DNA of 64,000 bases, from positions 1,838,985 to 1,902,984 of the forward strand of contig NZ_LDAS01000001.1 in the NCBI RefSeq assembly GCF_001020565.1. Reading direction: 5' to 3'. The DNA is from Maribacter thermophilus. GTDB lineage: Bacteria > Bacteroidota > Bacteroidia > Flavobacteriales > Flavobacteriaceae. Positions 9,607 through 18,569 of the stretch are shown piece after piece. Below the pieces are notes generated by a model. The model did no database searches and was not told the DNA's origin. It saw only the letters and a list, made by a program, of their open reading frames with translations. Position numbers and translations under genes: made by a program. How positions within the stretch are numbered: position 1 is the first letter of the stretch; each line of letters begins with the position of its first letter.

Positions 9607-9781
9607 CTTTTATGCGTTTTGGAGATGCTAAGACCATCTATCTCTCATGGCACCTTTACCAATTTGGTATATATAGAGTTCATAAATAAAAAAGCATGGG
9701 TAACAGCCCTAGAACAATGCTACATAAATAGCAAGAGATCCTTTAAAGGGGGAGTAAAACAAAAGAGAAGTGTTCTTTAGG

Positions 9782-10183
9782 CTAATTATCGTAAGCTTTA
9801 AAGATATTGATAAGCACATCTGGAGGAACGATCCTATTGGGATATTTGTGCATAATGGCCAAAACTTGTTCTATTGCAGAGGGTGGTAGCCCCATTCCCA
9901 ATCCAATATCATGTAAACGTTTTATCTCGGTTAGATCATTACTATTGTCAACGTTCATGAGCAAGATCAACCTATTAAACTGTACCAACCTATCGGCCTG
10001 TGATTTAGGAATTATATGTTCTACCTTTTTACTGAACAAAGAATCAAATTCCTTTTTACTGATTTCTAATTGCTGGGCCACATTAAAAAGAAAATCGTAT
10101 TCGGACCTTTTTAAGGTATTATCCACCCTAGCAAAAGCGATCATTTCGGAAAGAATACTTAATTTTTCCTTTTTTGTATTCAT
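9782..10183 (-). CDS. TerB-like all-helical protein, copy 2 of a tandem pair
   Basis: 133 aa, no signal peptide or membrane segment, so cytoplasmic. It aligns along its whole length with the neighbour at 10306-10704: both have KKE-L-I-S-M-A-A-VD-T-K-SE-DFL at the start, an LEIS-KEF-SL segment, and (I/V)xxLxxxGxxMGLxP later. The helical pattern with an early Asp-containing turn (RVDNTLKRSEYDF) resembles the TerB/DjlA-type domain; this is a weak, pattern-based call. ATG 10183 is preceded by 122 bases of spacer from its paralogue, so the two are probably co-transcribed. Function unknown. Confidence 0.7.
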   Translation of the reverse strand: MNTKKEKLSILSEMIAFARVDNTLKRSEYDFLFNVAQQLEISKKEFDSLFSKKVEHIIPKSQADRLVQFNRLILLMNVDNSNDLTEIKRLHDIGLGMGLPPSAIEQVLAIMHKYPNRIVPPDVLINIFKAYDN

Positions 10184-10305
10184 TTTAATACTACCAATTG
10201 GTTATACAACTACTTAAAATAGGATATAGTATACCATAAAAACTACGAAATAACCCATTGTAGCACAAGATCTTAAAAAAGTCTTTATAAGGAAGAATTT
10301 TATAA

Positions 10306-10704
10306 CTAATTAACACTTAAAAAGTCATTGACATTATTTGATGACATATTGGATTGAGACGATTTATAGATATTATATAGTGTTTTTCTAACAGATTTGG
10401 GACTTAACCCCATTTCTACCCCCTTTTGATATAGTTTTCTAATATTTTTATAATCTATCTTTTTGCCTTGATCATAGTAGGACAACACAAATCGATAAAA
10501 CTTAATTATACGTTCTGAGATAGAAGCAGGCAAAACATAGATTCTATTCTCTTTCAACAAACTATTGAATTCTTTCTCACTAACTTCTAGATGCCTTCCT
10601 ACCTTTAATAAAAAATCATGTTCCGATTGTTTTATTGTACCATCAACGGCAGCAGAAGCGAGCATCCCAGAAATTATTTGAAGCCTTTCTTTCTTACAGT
10701 CCAT
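10306..10704 (-). CDS. TerB-like all-helical protein, copy 1 of a tandem pair
   Basis: 132 aa, cytoplasmic by composition. Clear paralogue of the next gene downstream (9782-10183): ERLQIISGMLASAAVDGTIK matches the other's N-terminus, and VEMGLSPKSVRKTL matches LGMGLPPSAIEQVL. The middle (50-90) and the Ser/Asn-rich C-terminus have diverged. TerB-like fold is the best guess. It follows the OmpA/PorP/CHU_C unit after a 122-base gap and runs in the same direction, but a separate promoter is likely. Confidence 0.7.
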   Translation of the reverse strand: MDCKKERLQIISGMLASAAVDGTIKQSEHDFLLKVGRHLEVSEKEFNSLLKENRIYVLPASISERIIKFYRFVLSYYDQGKKIDYKNIRKLYQKGVEMGLSPKSVRKTLYNIYKSSQSNMSSNNVNDFLSVN

Positions 10705-10826
10705 ACATTACTTTTCCCTATTATTCAATTACGGCCATCCATCCTTACCTAAAACCTATTGGCCCCGTATGTGACAGGGCCAATTATCCGGTTACACAAT
10801 GGTAAATACCTATTTTAACCAAAAGG

Positions 10827-12770
10827 CTATTTTACAAGTTCGCTTGCCTTCTTCTTCAGTATTATGAAATCTGACCGTCTATTTATCAAATGTTCCTGTT
10901 CAGAGCACTTGACACCATTTTTACATTTATTCTTTAGTTGAGTTTCTCCATAACCAATGGCACTTTCTATGCGATCACGGGCTATACCTTTTGAAAAGAG
11001 ATAGTCTCGGGTAGATTTCGCCCTGGCATCGGACAACCTAAGGTTGTAATCATCCGATCCACGAGAATCTGTATGAGACTCTATCTTAATCTTGATATCG
11101 GGAAACTCGTTCATTGCGAACAATACTTTTTCCAACTCTATTTCCGCTCTTGGGGTTATATCGCTCTTGTCATAATCAAAATAAATAGGATCTACCTTTA
11201 TTTTCTCCACATCTCCTTCTTTTACTATTAAGCTATCGTATGGCGTTAGATACACTATATTGTTTTCTGAATCCGACTCAGGATTTTCCGTCGTTGTAAC
11301 AAACTGCGTTTTTTCAGAAAACCTTTGTTTCGAAAATACCATTCTATTACGTCTATTGCAGGGCAAAGACAGCTCATAATACCCCTGTTCATCTGTCTTT
11401 AAAATTTCTACCAACCCATCTTCCGGATTTTTCAACTCAACATTGGCATTAGCAATAGGCTCATTGGTTGCTTCGTTCAACACGTAACCGGAGTATACCA
11501 AACAATCGGTCGGAGCCACTTTTTCAAAATAGTATATATCATCGTCTCCCATACCGCCCATTCTGTTAGAGGCAAAATAACCCGTATTGGTCAGTGGATC
11601 CTTTATCAATGAAAAATCATCCATATTACTATTAAATGGTGCTCCCATATTCAATGGCATCGAATATTCGTCTTTTGAGAATATCTTGGATTTGAACAGA
11701 TCCAGACCGCCCATTCCATAATGACCATCAGAAGCAAAATACAACACATCGTTTACGACATACGGAAACATCTCCCTACCTTTCGTGTTAATGGAGGGTC
11801 CCAAATTCATGGGAGGGGAAGTAACCTCTCCGGTAGTAGACAAAGAGACCACATAAATATCACTGTCCCCATAACCGCCTGGCATGTTTGATGTAAAATA
11901 AAGATACTTACCGTCTGTACTGATCGCAGGGTGACCACAGGAGTACTCGATATTGTTAAACGACAACGACGTACTGTTCACCAATTCTCCATTGAAAATT
12001 TCGGCCCTTACTATCTGCATATTGGAAAGCCCTTCGTTATTTGTCTTTAACTTACCTTTTTTTAGGTAGTTTCTGGTAACATAAACAGTCTCCATATCTT
12101 TACCGAACACAACGGAAGCATCATGATAATCGGACAAAAGACCTTGCACAAATTTTTCGGGTACAAATTCATCGAACATCGTGTTTGTCACAAAGAGATC
12201 TAGATAAGGTTGATTGTTCCAAGGGTATATTTTTCCTCCTGCCTTTATGCTATCTCGCGTACTTGAAAACACCAATTTATTATCTCTGTAGAAGGCTGGG
12301 GAAAAATCGGATTTTCTACTATTGAAAGGCACATTTTTTATGGCAAAACCAGGTTCTTCCAACAACACGCTATCCAAGTTCTTTTGTTGTGCCAAAATCA
12401 TGTCCAACCTATCTTTATCCTTATAGAAAGATAGCAACACCTCATCTGCGCGTTGTATATCGTTACTTGCCTTTAGGCATTGTACCAATTTTATGATATT
12501 GTTCTCACCAACATCCTTCCCTTTAAGAAGATATAGTTTTGCATACCAATCTTTCGCCTGGGTATAGTTACCTATATTAAAATAGCTGTCCGCCAGCTTT
12601 TGCAGTATTTCCTCATCTGTTCTTCTTTGGGCTATTTCCGAATAAAGCTCAATAGCCTTATCGAACTTAAAATCCTCAAAATAGGTCAATGCCCTTGTTT
12701 CCTTGGTTTGGCCCTGCATCATCAAAAAAGAACCTAAAGCTATAATTGTATATCGTAATTTTAAATTCAT
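10827..12770 (-). CDS. PorE-like OmpA family protein (TPR, PD40 propeller, CarboxypepD_reg, OmpA)
   Basis: 647 aa with a signal peptide (ALGSFLMMQG). Domains in order: TPR-like helices ~25-130; PD40/WD40-like blades ~150-420, with repeated G-x-G-x-x-D-(I/L)-(Y/F) motifs such as GGYGDSDIYVV, GMGGLDLF and GMGDDDIYYF; a CarboxypepD_reg beta-sandwich ~428-510; and a C-terminal OmpA peptidoglycan-binding domain ~530-640 (FDYDKSDITPRAE, ESHTDSRGSDDYN, LSDARA). This is the domain order of Porphyromonas PorE. It is expected in the periplasm, tethering an outer-membrane T9SS component to peptidoglycan. It lies 11 bases after the PorP/SprF gene. Confidence 0.92.
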   Translation of the reverse strand: MNLKLRYTIIALGSFLMMQGQTKETRALTYFEDFKFDKAIELYSEIAQRRTDEEILQKLADSYFNIGNYTQAKDWYAKLYLLKGKDVGENNIIKLVQCLKASNDIQRADEVLLSFYKDKDRLDMILAQQKNLDSVLLEEPGFAIKNVPFNSRKSDFSPAFYRDNKLVFSSTRDSIKAGGKIYPWNNQPYLDLFVTNTMFDEFVPEKFVQGLLSDYHDASVVFGKDMETVYVTRNYLKKGKLKTNNEGLSNMQIVRAEIFNGELVNSTSLSFNNIEYSCGHPAISTDGKYLYFTSNMPGGYGDSDIYVVSLSTTGEVTSPPMNLGPSINTKGREMFPYVVNDVLYFASDGHYGMGGLDLFKSKIFSKDEYSMPLNMGAPFNSNMDDFSLIKDPLTNTGYFASNRMGGMGDDDIYYFEKVAPTDCLVYSGYVLNEATNEPIANANVELKNPEDGLVEILKTDEQGYYELSLPCNRRNRMVFSKQRFSEKTQFVTTTENPESDSENNIVYLTPYDSLIVKEGDVEKIKVDPIYFDYDKSDITPRAEIELEKVLFAMNEFPDIKIKIESHTDSRGSDDYNLRLSDARAKSTRDYLFSKGIARDRIESAIGYGETQLKNKCKNGVKCSEQEHLINRRSDFIILKKKASELVK

Positions 12771-12781
12771 GGTCTTATTTT

Positions 12782-13708
12782 TTAGAAGAATCTTGGAGAT
12801 AGGGCTCTTTTCTTTAAGCCATCCAAATTGTAGGTTAAAATTATCTCGTGTGAACCGTCGTTATAGTTTTGCAATCCCGTAACGGAATAATCATAGGCAT
12901 ACCCCAGGAAGAATTTATCCGACAGATATATTCCCGCCATGGCACTTATTGCATCATCGTACCTATAGGCAACGCCCAATGCCACCTTTTCTTGAAGCAG
13001 AAAGTTACCCGACACATCTACCGTTAAAGGCGATCCGGAAACATGCTTTGTTAACACTGCAGGCTTAAACTTAACGGTAGAGGACAAATCAAAAACATAA
13101 CCTCCTATGAAGTAATATTGACTCTTACGGTCTACTACGGTAGCCGAATCGTCGTTATACAATTTTGAATTCAACAAATTGCTACTGGAAACACCTAGAT
13201 ACCATTTATCGCTATAGTAGTAAAGCCCTGCCCCTACAATGGGCCTTACCTCATTTAAGTCTTGCTGAAAAACAGGATCTAGATTATTTGAAATATTTCC
13301 TTTTGACCAATCTATATTCATGATATCCAAACCGGCGTTTAGCCCAAAAGCTAATTTGGTATTCCAGCCTGTTGGAAGGTGGTATGCAAAATTTGCGTTT
13401 ACCTGAATGGTATTGGAAGCTCCCAGATTGTCATTAATGGCCGTTAGCCCCAGACCTATCCTGTCTTTTACAAGACCATGTACTGCAAAGCTCTGTGTTT
13501 CTGGCGCACCTTCTATACCGGCCCACTGTGAACGGTATAACAAACTGGCCGCCAACTTACCTGCAGACCCTGTATAACCAGAGTTAATTACCTCTGTATT
13601 GTACATGTACTGGGTATACTGCGGTGCTTGCTGCGCAAAAGAATTTGCCATACTTAAGCCAAAAACAAAGCACACTAAGTATTTGATATTATATATATAT
13701 TTTTTCAT
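12782..13708 (-). CDS. PorP/SprF family outer-membrane protein
   Basis: 308 aa. ATG 13708 is chosen over the upstream in-frame start at 13780 because it gives a clean signal peptide (MKKYIYNIKYLVCFVFGLSM...SFAQ) and avoids overlap with the previous gene. The mature start QAPQYTQYMYNTEVINSGYTG and the later RSQWAGIEGAPET are hallmarks of the PorP/SprF family (TIGR03519). It is predicted to be an outer-membrane barrel that helps secrete or anchor type B T9SS cargo, here the CHU_C protein encoded just upstream. Gene order cargo - PorP/SprF - OmpA is the classic flavobacterial arrangement. Confidence 0.93.
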   Translation of the reverse strand: MKKYIYNIKYLVCFVFGLSMANSFAQQAPQYTQYMYNTEVINSGYTGSAGKLAASLLYRSQWAGIEGAPETQSFAVHGLVKDRIGLGLTAINDNLGASNTIQVNANFAYHLPTGWNTKLAFGLNAGLDIMNIDWSKGNISNNLDPVFQQDLNEVRPIVGAGLYYYSDKWYLGVSSSNLLNSKLYNDDSATVVDRKSQYYFIGGYVFDLSSTVKFKPAVLTKHVSGSPLTVDVSGNFLLQEKVALGVAYRYDDAISAMAGIYLSDKFFLGYAYDYSVTGLQNYNDGSHEIILTYNLDGLKKRALSPRFF

Positions 13709-13748
13709 GTTATTTATTTTAAAAGTTTGGACGAATTTTAAGCGTAGA

Positions 13749-16700
13749 CTATCTGGCCAATTGTAACCAACCAACAACATCCCTATCTAATTCTGGAAGA
13801 TGAATCACATAATAGTAGGTGCCTGAGGGCAAATGGTCTCCTTTGTTAAGAACACCACCGACGTTTGCAATACCGTCCCAGTTGTTTTGATAGTTAACTG
13901 CCTCAAATACCTTGTTACCATTTCTGTTATAGACGGTTACGGTATTGTCTATAAAATTCTCGATACACTGTATTTCAAAATAGTCGTTAAACCCATCTCC
14001 GTTCGGAGAGAAGACATTGAAGACCAATAGACAGAAATCTTCTCCTAATATTTCACCGCAACGAACCACTTCTACCTCTAATTGGTTCTCTTTTGTTGCG
14101 TCACAAGCAGTTGTATCCGAATAAGAAACCGCAACGCTTGCCTCTTCCATACTAGTCCAGACTACACTCACAAAATCATCTGTACTTTGACCACCATCTA
14201 TAATGGTACCCCCAATAACCGTCCAAACATAATCTGTCTTACCTTCATCGGTATTGTACGTATAACTTCTATCTAAACAGGCATTTTCTATCTGACCTAC
14301 CAAACTTGCCGGCTCACCATCCAAAACTTCTACCGTAATCTGCAGCCTTTCACTCTCACAAGAAGACATTGTACGGGCCACATAGTAATCACCACTTGTC
14401 AGATCCTCATCTGGATCAAGAATATTACCGCCCGTGGCACTATCATAAAAAACAACATTGGTTTCATTTACCTGAATATCGCCTATTATCGGATCGGTGT
14501 CGGAGCAGAACGACTGAAAATCGCTATTGGTAGTTGCCATAGGTACTTCTATGATATCCACATTGATCTGTATTCTTGCAAGTACATCTACCGGAATATT
14601 CAAAAGGCCGAGAAAATAAGACCCTCCATCTACCAATGAAGCATTTACATCCAAAAGGTTTCCTCCCACTAGGGCATCGAAAAACACTCCGTTATCGACC
14701 AACAGCTCTAAATCGGCAACAGTAGCATTATCGGCGGCACAGAACACGTAATCGACAATATCAGTAGTTAATTCGGGAATAGAAATCGGTATTAAATCTG
14801 TGGTGGCGCAAAGCCCTTCTTTTAAGGTTATTTCTACCGTAGAATCTATATCTTCCAATAAGCCTAAAGCGTCTACGTCAATGGAGAACTCCAAATTGGA
14901 ATCCAATACTCCCAAAAATTGCTGTCCATCGATACTAATGGTCACCGTATCACCTTCATTGGCACCACCAGAAGCAGACCCCTCTAAAGAAATAAGGGAG
15001 CCCCCATCGCTTATGCTGATAAGATCATCGATTGTAAGGGCCGTATCTAGATTTATATCCACTTCTAGACTAGAGTCGGTTACGGATACAACGACCTCTT
15101 TTAGGTTACCGGCCTCATTGGTGCAAGAAGTTGTATCCTCCACCAAACTAGCATATACACTATACCCTATATTGCTATCGGTAAGACCATTTATCGTCAA
15201 CGTATCATCGCTTTCTATGGTATAGGTAATACCACTGGAAACCATACCGTCGGTAATCTGGTTCGTTCCATCACTATCCAAATACCAGTTAAAACTTCCG
15301 GCAATATCACTTGAAGGAACCAACTTTAACTCCCCAACATTACAAGTGGCCCTTAAGGCAACATCAATATCATCTGCCGTGGGTGTATCTATAACGGTTA
15401 CGGTTACTGCCACTCTTGGTGATTCATAAGCACAGTTAACATTTTTTGCCGCTACATAATAGGTTGTGGTTTCCGTTAAATTTGGGGTCACATAGGCGTC
15501 TCCCGACGTCAAAGTAGCCAAAAGGTTACCATCTTCAGGGGCATCGTACCACCTTAACTCTTCTTCAGATGGGTTTTGTACCGTTGCTATTAAACTAGTA
15601 GACGTATCTGAACAAACAGAGACATCCTCAGAACCTGCATCTATTGTCGGCAACATAGGAGCACTGTATACACCATAAACTTGTATTCCCTGGTTTATAC
15701 TAACATTCAACAAAGAAGATAGTTCTAAACTTATTCTATCTATTGAAGAAGAAGGAGTATAGGGAATATCCACAGTACCATTTTCACCTAAAAGCCCCAA
15801 TAGATCCAAATCTAAAAGACTGGACAAAGACAGGTTATCCACATCTGCGGAGGACCCATTTTTTGCACTCAACTGAATATTTGACAAAAGACCGACCTGT
15901 ACAAGATCCGGATCAACACCTACCTTAAGGTAAAAAACCTCTCCCGCTACCGAAGGCCTATTCAAGTAGAAAGTTTGCCCTATACTCGCAGCAACCCCTA
16001 TTACCCCCAGACCTATATTAGAATAGGTACCCAAGTCATCATCTATTGCCAAATGCGGATTATCTACCCCTGCCCCTCCTAGACCAAGAAGATCTAGAGT
16101 AAGGCCGCTTCCAAAAAACGAGGTATACTCCGCCCCTACACACTCGCTCGTTGCATCAGTATAAAATGAATCGAACACTCCTAATCTTTTGGTAGTACCC
16201 AACCCCAACAAAGACCCTCCGGTTCTATTGGTAAGCCTTATTCTATTGTAAGGCAAACTAGGTGAGGCAGCTATAAAATATTGCTCATTCTTATCTATAA
16301 CAACCTTTATTTCATCTGTAGAAAAAGGATTTGCCACTCCAGAATCTTCTTCTGAGACAACGGTCGACCCATTTTTTAGTTGAACATTAAATTCTTGGTT
16401 TCCGATTAAAACCACCCCCACAACATCTGACAACAAACCTCCTAAATTACCGCCAAGCAATGGTGTTAACAACCCGTCTTCAGTTTCAATTTTGGTATAG
16501 GTTGTCTGAAAGGCCGGTAAAGTTGAAGGAAACTGCAACTCTATATATCCTGAATACGACCCCAACCCTGCAACCAGTCCAGAGTTCGCTCGAATTTCCG
16601 CCTTTGTTATAAGATCACTATCTATAGAAAGGCTTGAGTTATCTACGTTGTTTTCTCCCGCAATTGATTCCGCATAAATAATAGTTTGTGAATTTCCTAT

Positions 16701-16769
16701 GAAGCACCCTAAAAAAATTACCAAAACAAGTAATTTTGACAGGAAACTTTGAAAGTAGGTTTTTTCCAT
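13749..16769 (-). CDS. Large T9SS type B cargo protein (Ig-like domains, CHU_C C-terminus)
   Basis: 1006 aa. Signal peptide at residues 1-28 (LLVLVIFLGCFIGNSQ). Residues ~30-370 are a Leu/Gly-rich beta region with many GLGL/LLG stretches. Several Ig-like or PKD-like modules follow: VSVCSDTSTSLIATVQNPS; a second with YVAARTMSSCESERLQITV-type strands; and a YVWTVIGGTI module near 880. The final ~90 residues are a CHU_C domain (FSPNGDGFNDYFEIQ, VYNRNGNKVFE, NNWDG, PSGTYYYVI, GWLQLAR). First gene of a three-gene leftward operon with its PorP/SprF partner (40 bases downstream) and the PorE-like protein. Surface adhesin or structural role is inferred. Confidence 0.92.
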   Translation of the reverse strand: MEKTYFQSFLSKLLVLVIFLGCFIGNSQTIIYAESIAGENNVDNSSLSIDSDLITKAEIRANSGLVAGLGSYSGYIELQFPSTLPAFQTTYTKIETEDGLLTPLLGGNLGGLLSDVVGVVLIGNQEFNVQLKNGSTVVSEEDSGVANPFSTDEIKVVIDKNEQYFIAASPSLPYNRIRLTNRTGGSLLGLGTTKRLGVFDSFYTDATSECVGAEYTSFFGSGLTLDLLGLGGAGVDNPHLAIDDDLGTYSNIGLGVIGVAASIGQTFYLNRPSVAGEVFYLKVGVDPDLVQVGLLSNIQLSAKNGSSADVDNLSLSSLLDLDLLGLLGENGTVDIPYTPSSSIDRISLELSSLLNVSINQGIQVYGVYSAPMLPTIDAGSEDVSVCSDTSTSLIATVQNPSEEELRWYDAPEDGNLLATLTSGDAYVTPNLTETTTYYVAAKNVNCAYESPRVAVTVTVIDTPTADDIDVALRATCNVGELKLVPSSDIAGSFNWYLDSDGTNQITDGMVSSGITYTIESDDTLTINGLTDSNIGYSVYASLVEDTTSCTNEAGNLKEVVVSVTDSSLEVDINLDTALTIDDLISISDGGSLISLEGSASGGANEGDTVTISIDGQQFLGVLDSNLEFSIDVDALGLLEDIDSTVEITLKEGLCATTDLIPISIPELTTDIVDYVFCAADNATVADLELLVDNGVFFDALVGGNLLDVNASLVDGGSYFLGLLNIPVDVLARIQINVDIIEVPMATTNSDFQSFCSDTDPIIGDIQVNETNVVFYDSATGGNILDPDEDLTSGDYYVARTMSSCESERLQITVEVLDGEPASLVGQIENACLDRSYTYNTDEGKTDYVWTVIGGTIIDGGQSTDDFVSVVWTSMEEASVAVSYSDTTACDATKENQLEVEVVRCGEILGEDFCLLVFNVFSPNGDGFNDYFEIQCIENFIDNTVTVYNRNGNKVFEAVNYQNNWDGIANVGGVLNKGDHLPSGTYYYVIHLPELDRDVVGWLQLAR

Positions 16770-16866
16770 TACAATTGATTTATAAGTTTTTTCTTACAAA
16801 TAAAACGGAAAATACGCATAGTTAGTACTGTTTGGCCTGCGAATATGACAAAGTGCTTCGTTTTAC

Positions 16867-16897
16867 CGATAAAATACCATATTCATCGATAAAATAC
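16867..16897. repeat. 11-bp direct repeat CGATAAAATAC, 20-bp period
   Basis: Identical copies at 16867-16877 and 16887-16897, start-to-start 20 bases (about two helical turns). They lie about 100-130 bases upstream of the CHU_C start codon. The layout suits a dimeric regulator such as a LytTR protein, but this is inference. Confidence 0.6.
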
Positions 16898-17022
16898 ACT
16901 TTCAATTAAAAATGTGCTATGATTTTAAAGGAGTTTTCTTACATATAAATTATTGAACCACTTAATATCTCTCTAAAAACTAAGGCAAATCACGCTATTG
17001 TTATAAGATATACTGCACAAAA

Positions 17023-17050
17023 AAAGCCCTGTTGCTGACAACAGGGCTTT
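17023..17050 (-). terminator. Terminator of the CAP-domain lipoprotein gene
   Basis: Arms AAAGCCCTGTTG 17023-17034 and 17039-17050 (12 bp, exact) with a CTGA loop. A-run 17019-17025 gives a leftward T-tract. It starts 30 bases after the gene's stop. Confidence 0.9.
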
Positions 17051-17079
17051 AACTATGTTAATAATCTTAATCGTCGTTT

Positions 17080-17553
17080 TTATTTAATAAAAACTTGGGT
17101 AAAATATTGCCTACCTTCCGAATCGGCCACAACAGAAATAGCCGTTTCCGTAAAATCCCCTTCTATATTCTTCAAATGGGCCGCGCTTAACAACCATGCG
17201 TTAAAAACCTCTTCTGCCGTATTAAAATCACGTGCAACGTTCTCCGCTACATGTGTAGCATTTATTTCAAGGGACAAATCAGATGCGCGTTGTAAAAAAT
17301 TATCATGGCTAATCTCGTCTTTAGAGATCATATATTCATTGTGCGATATAGCGTAATTTTTTGCTACACTATTTATTTCCAAAATGACCAAACCTTTACT
17401 GGCCCTGTACTCGTTTACAAGATCTACCACCTGTTCTTCTATATCTGTTGTGCTCGTTGTAAGCGCTACTTTTTCATAAACTTCATCCACATCTTTAGAA
17501 CAAGAAGTTAAAAGTATTGCGACCATTAATAAAATAAGAATTGGGGACTTCAT
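17080..17553 (-). CDS. CAP-domain (SCP/PR-1-like) lipoprotein
   Basis: 157 aa. Lipoprotein signal with lipobox LLTSC (Cys ~18) followed by SKDVDE; acidic residues after the Cys resemble the Bacteroidota surface-export signal, so surface exposure is possible (inference). The CAP domain spans ~40-157: VDLVNEYRASKG, KNYAISHNEYMISK, ISHDNFLQRA, AENVA, AWLLSAAHLKNIEGDFTE and YFTQVF. The two conserved His (in SHN..., SHDNF and AAH) fit the CAP cavity. Members are extracellular, sometimes with binding or protease-like roles; the function here is unknown. Monocistronic. Confidence 0.9.
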   Translation of the reverse strand: MKSPILILLMVAILLTSCSKDVDEVYEKVALTTSTTDIEEQVVDLVNEYRASKGLVILEINSVAKNYAISHNEYMISKDEISHDNFLQRASDLSLEINATHVAENVARDFNTAEEVFNAWLLSAAHLKNIEGDFTETAISVVADSEGRQYFTQVFIK

Positions 17554-17824
17554 ATGCTACATTTTAATTTTGCGAGTGCAAAACTAGTTTCGCAACAAAG
17601 TCTTCAAATACAAAGATCGAGCAATGGACCCTTCTCTAGGTAAACGGCTCTTTTTTAGTTTCTTTTGTTCAATAGGTGTATTTTTCAAAAAAAACAAAAC
17701 GGAATTATCGTACATTTTATCTGGTCATAGCAACCTTTAAAAGCAAGATATTTATGCTTTTATGTGACCAATACTTCCTCAATTCTTGATTTTATGTGAT
17801 AACTTGCGCCCAAATTTATGAACA

Positions 17825-18187
17825 ATGACGAACAATGATGTACTTAAGAAATTAAGAGTGGCATTAAAACTTAGGGACGATGAAATCGTGGATATTCTTA
17901 AGTTGGTAGATTTCAAAATTTCTAAAAGTGAACTTGGTGCATTTTTTAGAAAAGAGGACCACCCAAACTATATGGAATGTGGCGATCAGATATTGAGAAA
18001 TTTTTTAAACGGATTGATCATACATTTAAGGGGCACAAAAGAGAATCCTAAAAATCCCGGTGAAGTTTTATTGAAAGGCATGGTTCCAGAAAAAAAGAAA
18101 CCAAGAGCTTCTTTTAAGGACAAGCAGATTAAAAAAGTGGATAGGGCCATTGACCCGGTCAAATACAAGAACAAAAAAAAATCCTGA
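17825..18187 (+). CDS. DUF1456 (YehS-like) protein, single-repeat form
   Basis: 120 aa. TGA is in frame two codons before ATG 17825, so the start is fixed. Residues 3-70 are one DUF1456 unit (TNNDVLKKLRVALKLRDDEI ... FRKEDHPNYMECGDQILRNFL). The remaining 50 residues are a Lys/Pro-rich basic tail (EKKKPRASFKDK, KNKKKS). As I recall the E. coli YehS family, it usually carries two such repeats, and this unit matches the second; the first is absent. Cytoplasmic; function unknown. Confidence 0.85.
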   Translation: MTNNDVLKKLRVALKLRDDEIVDILKLVDFKISKSELGAFFRKEDHPNYMECGDQILRNFLNGLIIHLRGTKENPKNPGEVLLKGMVPEKKKPRASFKDKQIKKVDRAIDPVKYKNKKKS

Positions 18188-18213
18188 AAGCATCATTACC
18201 CCCAGGATTTTTT
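18176..18213. terminator. Bidirectional terminator between convergent genes
   Basis: Arms AAAAAATCCTG 18176-18186 and CAGGATTTTTT 18203-18213 (11 bp) with a 16-base loop. It overlaps the DUF1456 stop codon and lies 20 bases from the end of the leftward gene at 18234. A/T-rich arm ends give T-tracts both ways. Confidence 0.7.
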
Positions 18214-18233
18214 AACCACTATATGTTTCTCCC

Positions 18234-18569
18234 TTAAGAAGCTATTCTAACCGGCACAGTATATAACTTGCCTTCTTCTACTTTAGAAACATCTACCTTT
18301 TTATAATTAAGTCTACTTTTTACAAATCGCTCTAGATCCGTATAATCGGTATCAACTGAAAGCACCACTATTTCACCTTCACTATTAAGGGTAAATCTTA
18401 CCTGTGCCGTTAAATCGGTTTCTTCATCGGTAAACGAATTATCCTCCAATAATTTTGTGATTTGAGTAGAAAGACTTTTGGAAGGTTTAACCCCATCGAT
18501 ATCAGAAGCTAAAATATTCCCTGTTGACAATAGCATTGCAGCTACAAAAATTAAACTTAGTTTTCTCAT
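18234..18569 (-). CDS. Small secreted protein with TonB-C-like fold pattern
   Basis: 111 aa. Signal peptide MRKLSLIFVAAMLLSTGNILA. The mature ~88 residues contain TAQVRFTLNSEGEIVVLSVDTDY and the ending LYTVPVRIAS, the strand pattern of a TonB C-terminal-like or periplasmic partner domain (V-F-x-(V/L)-N-x-x-G-x-I). No membrane anchor. Monocistronic with ~425 bases of upstream spacer. Periplasmic; specific role unknown. Confidence 0.75.
   Translation of the reverse strand: MRKLSLIFVAAMLLSTGNILASDIDGVKPSKSLSTQITKLLEDNSFTDEETDLTAQVRFTLNSEGEIVVLSVDTDYTDLERFVKSRLNYKKVDVSKVEEGKLYTVPVRIAS

Larger units (their letters stand above)
16770..17079. other. Upstream region of the CHU_C operon
   Basis: 310 bases without a gene. 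It holds the direct repeat CGATAAAATAC (16867-16877 and 16887-16897) and the terminator of the CAP-domain gene (17023-17050). No clear TAnnTTTG promoter box was found in it. Confidence 0.6.

Noticed and set aside
9489-9781. Possible CIRCE (HrcA) element before hsp20
   Set aside because: I looked for TTAGCACTC-N9-GAGTGCTAA and nothing close is present.
14800-15225. 141-residue open frame on the plus strand inside the CHU_C gene
   Set aside because: Ser/Pro-rich antisense shadow of a strongly coding gene; no start context or family features.
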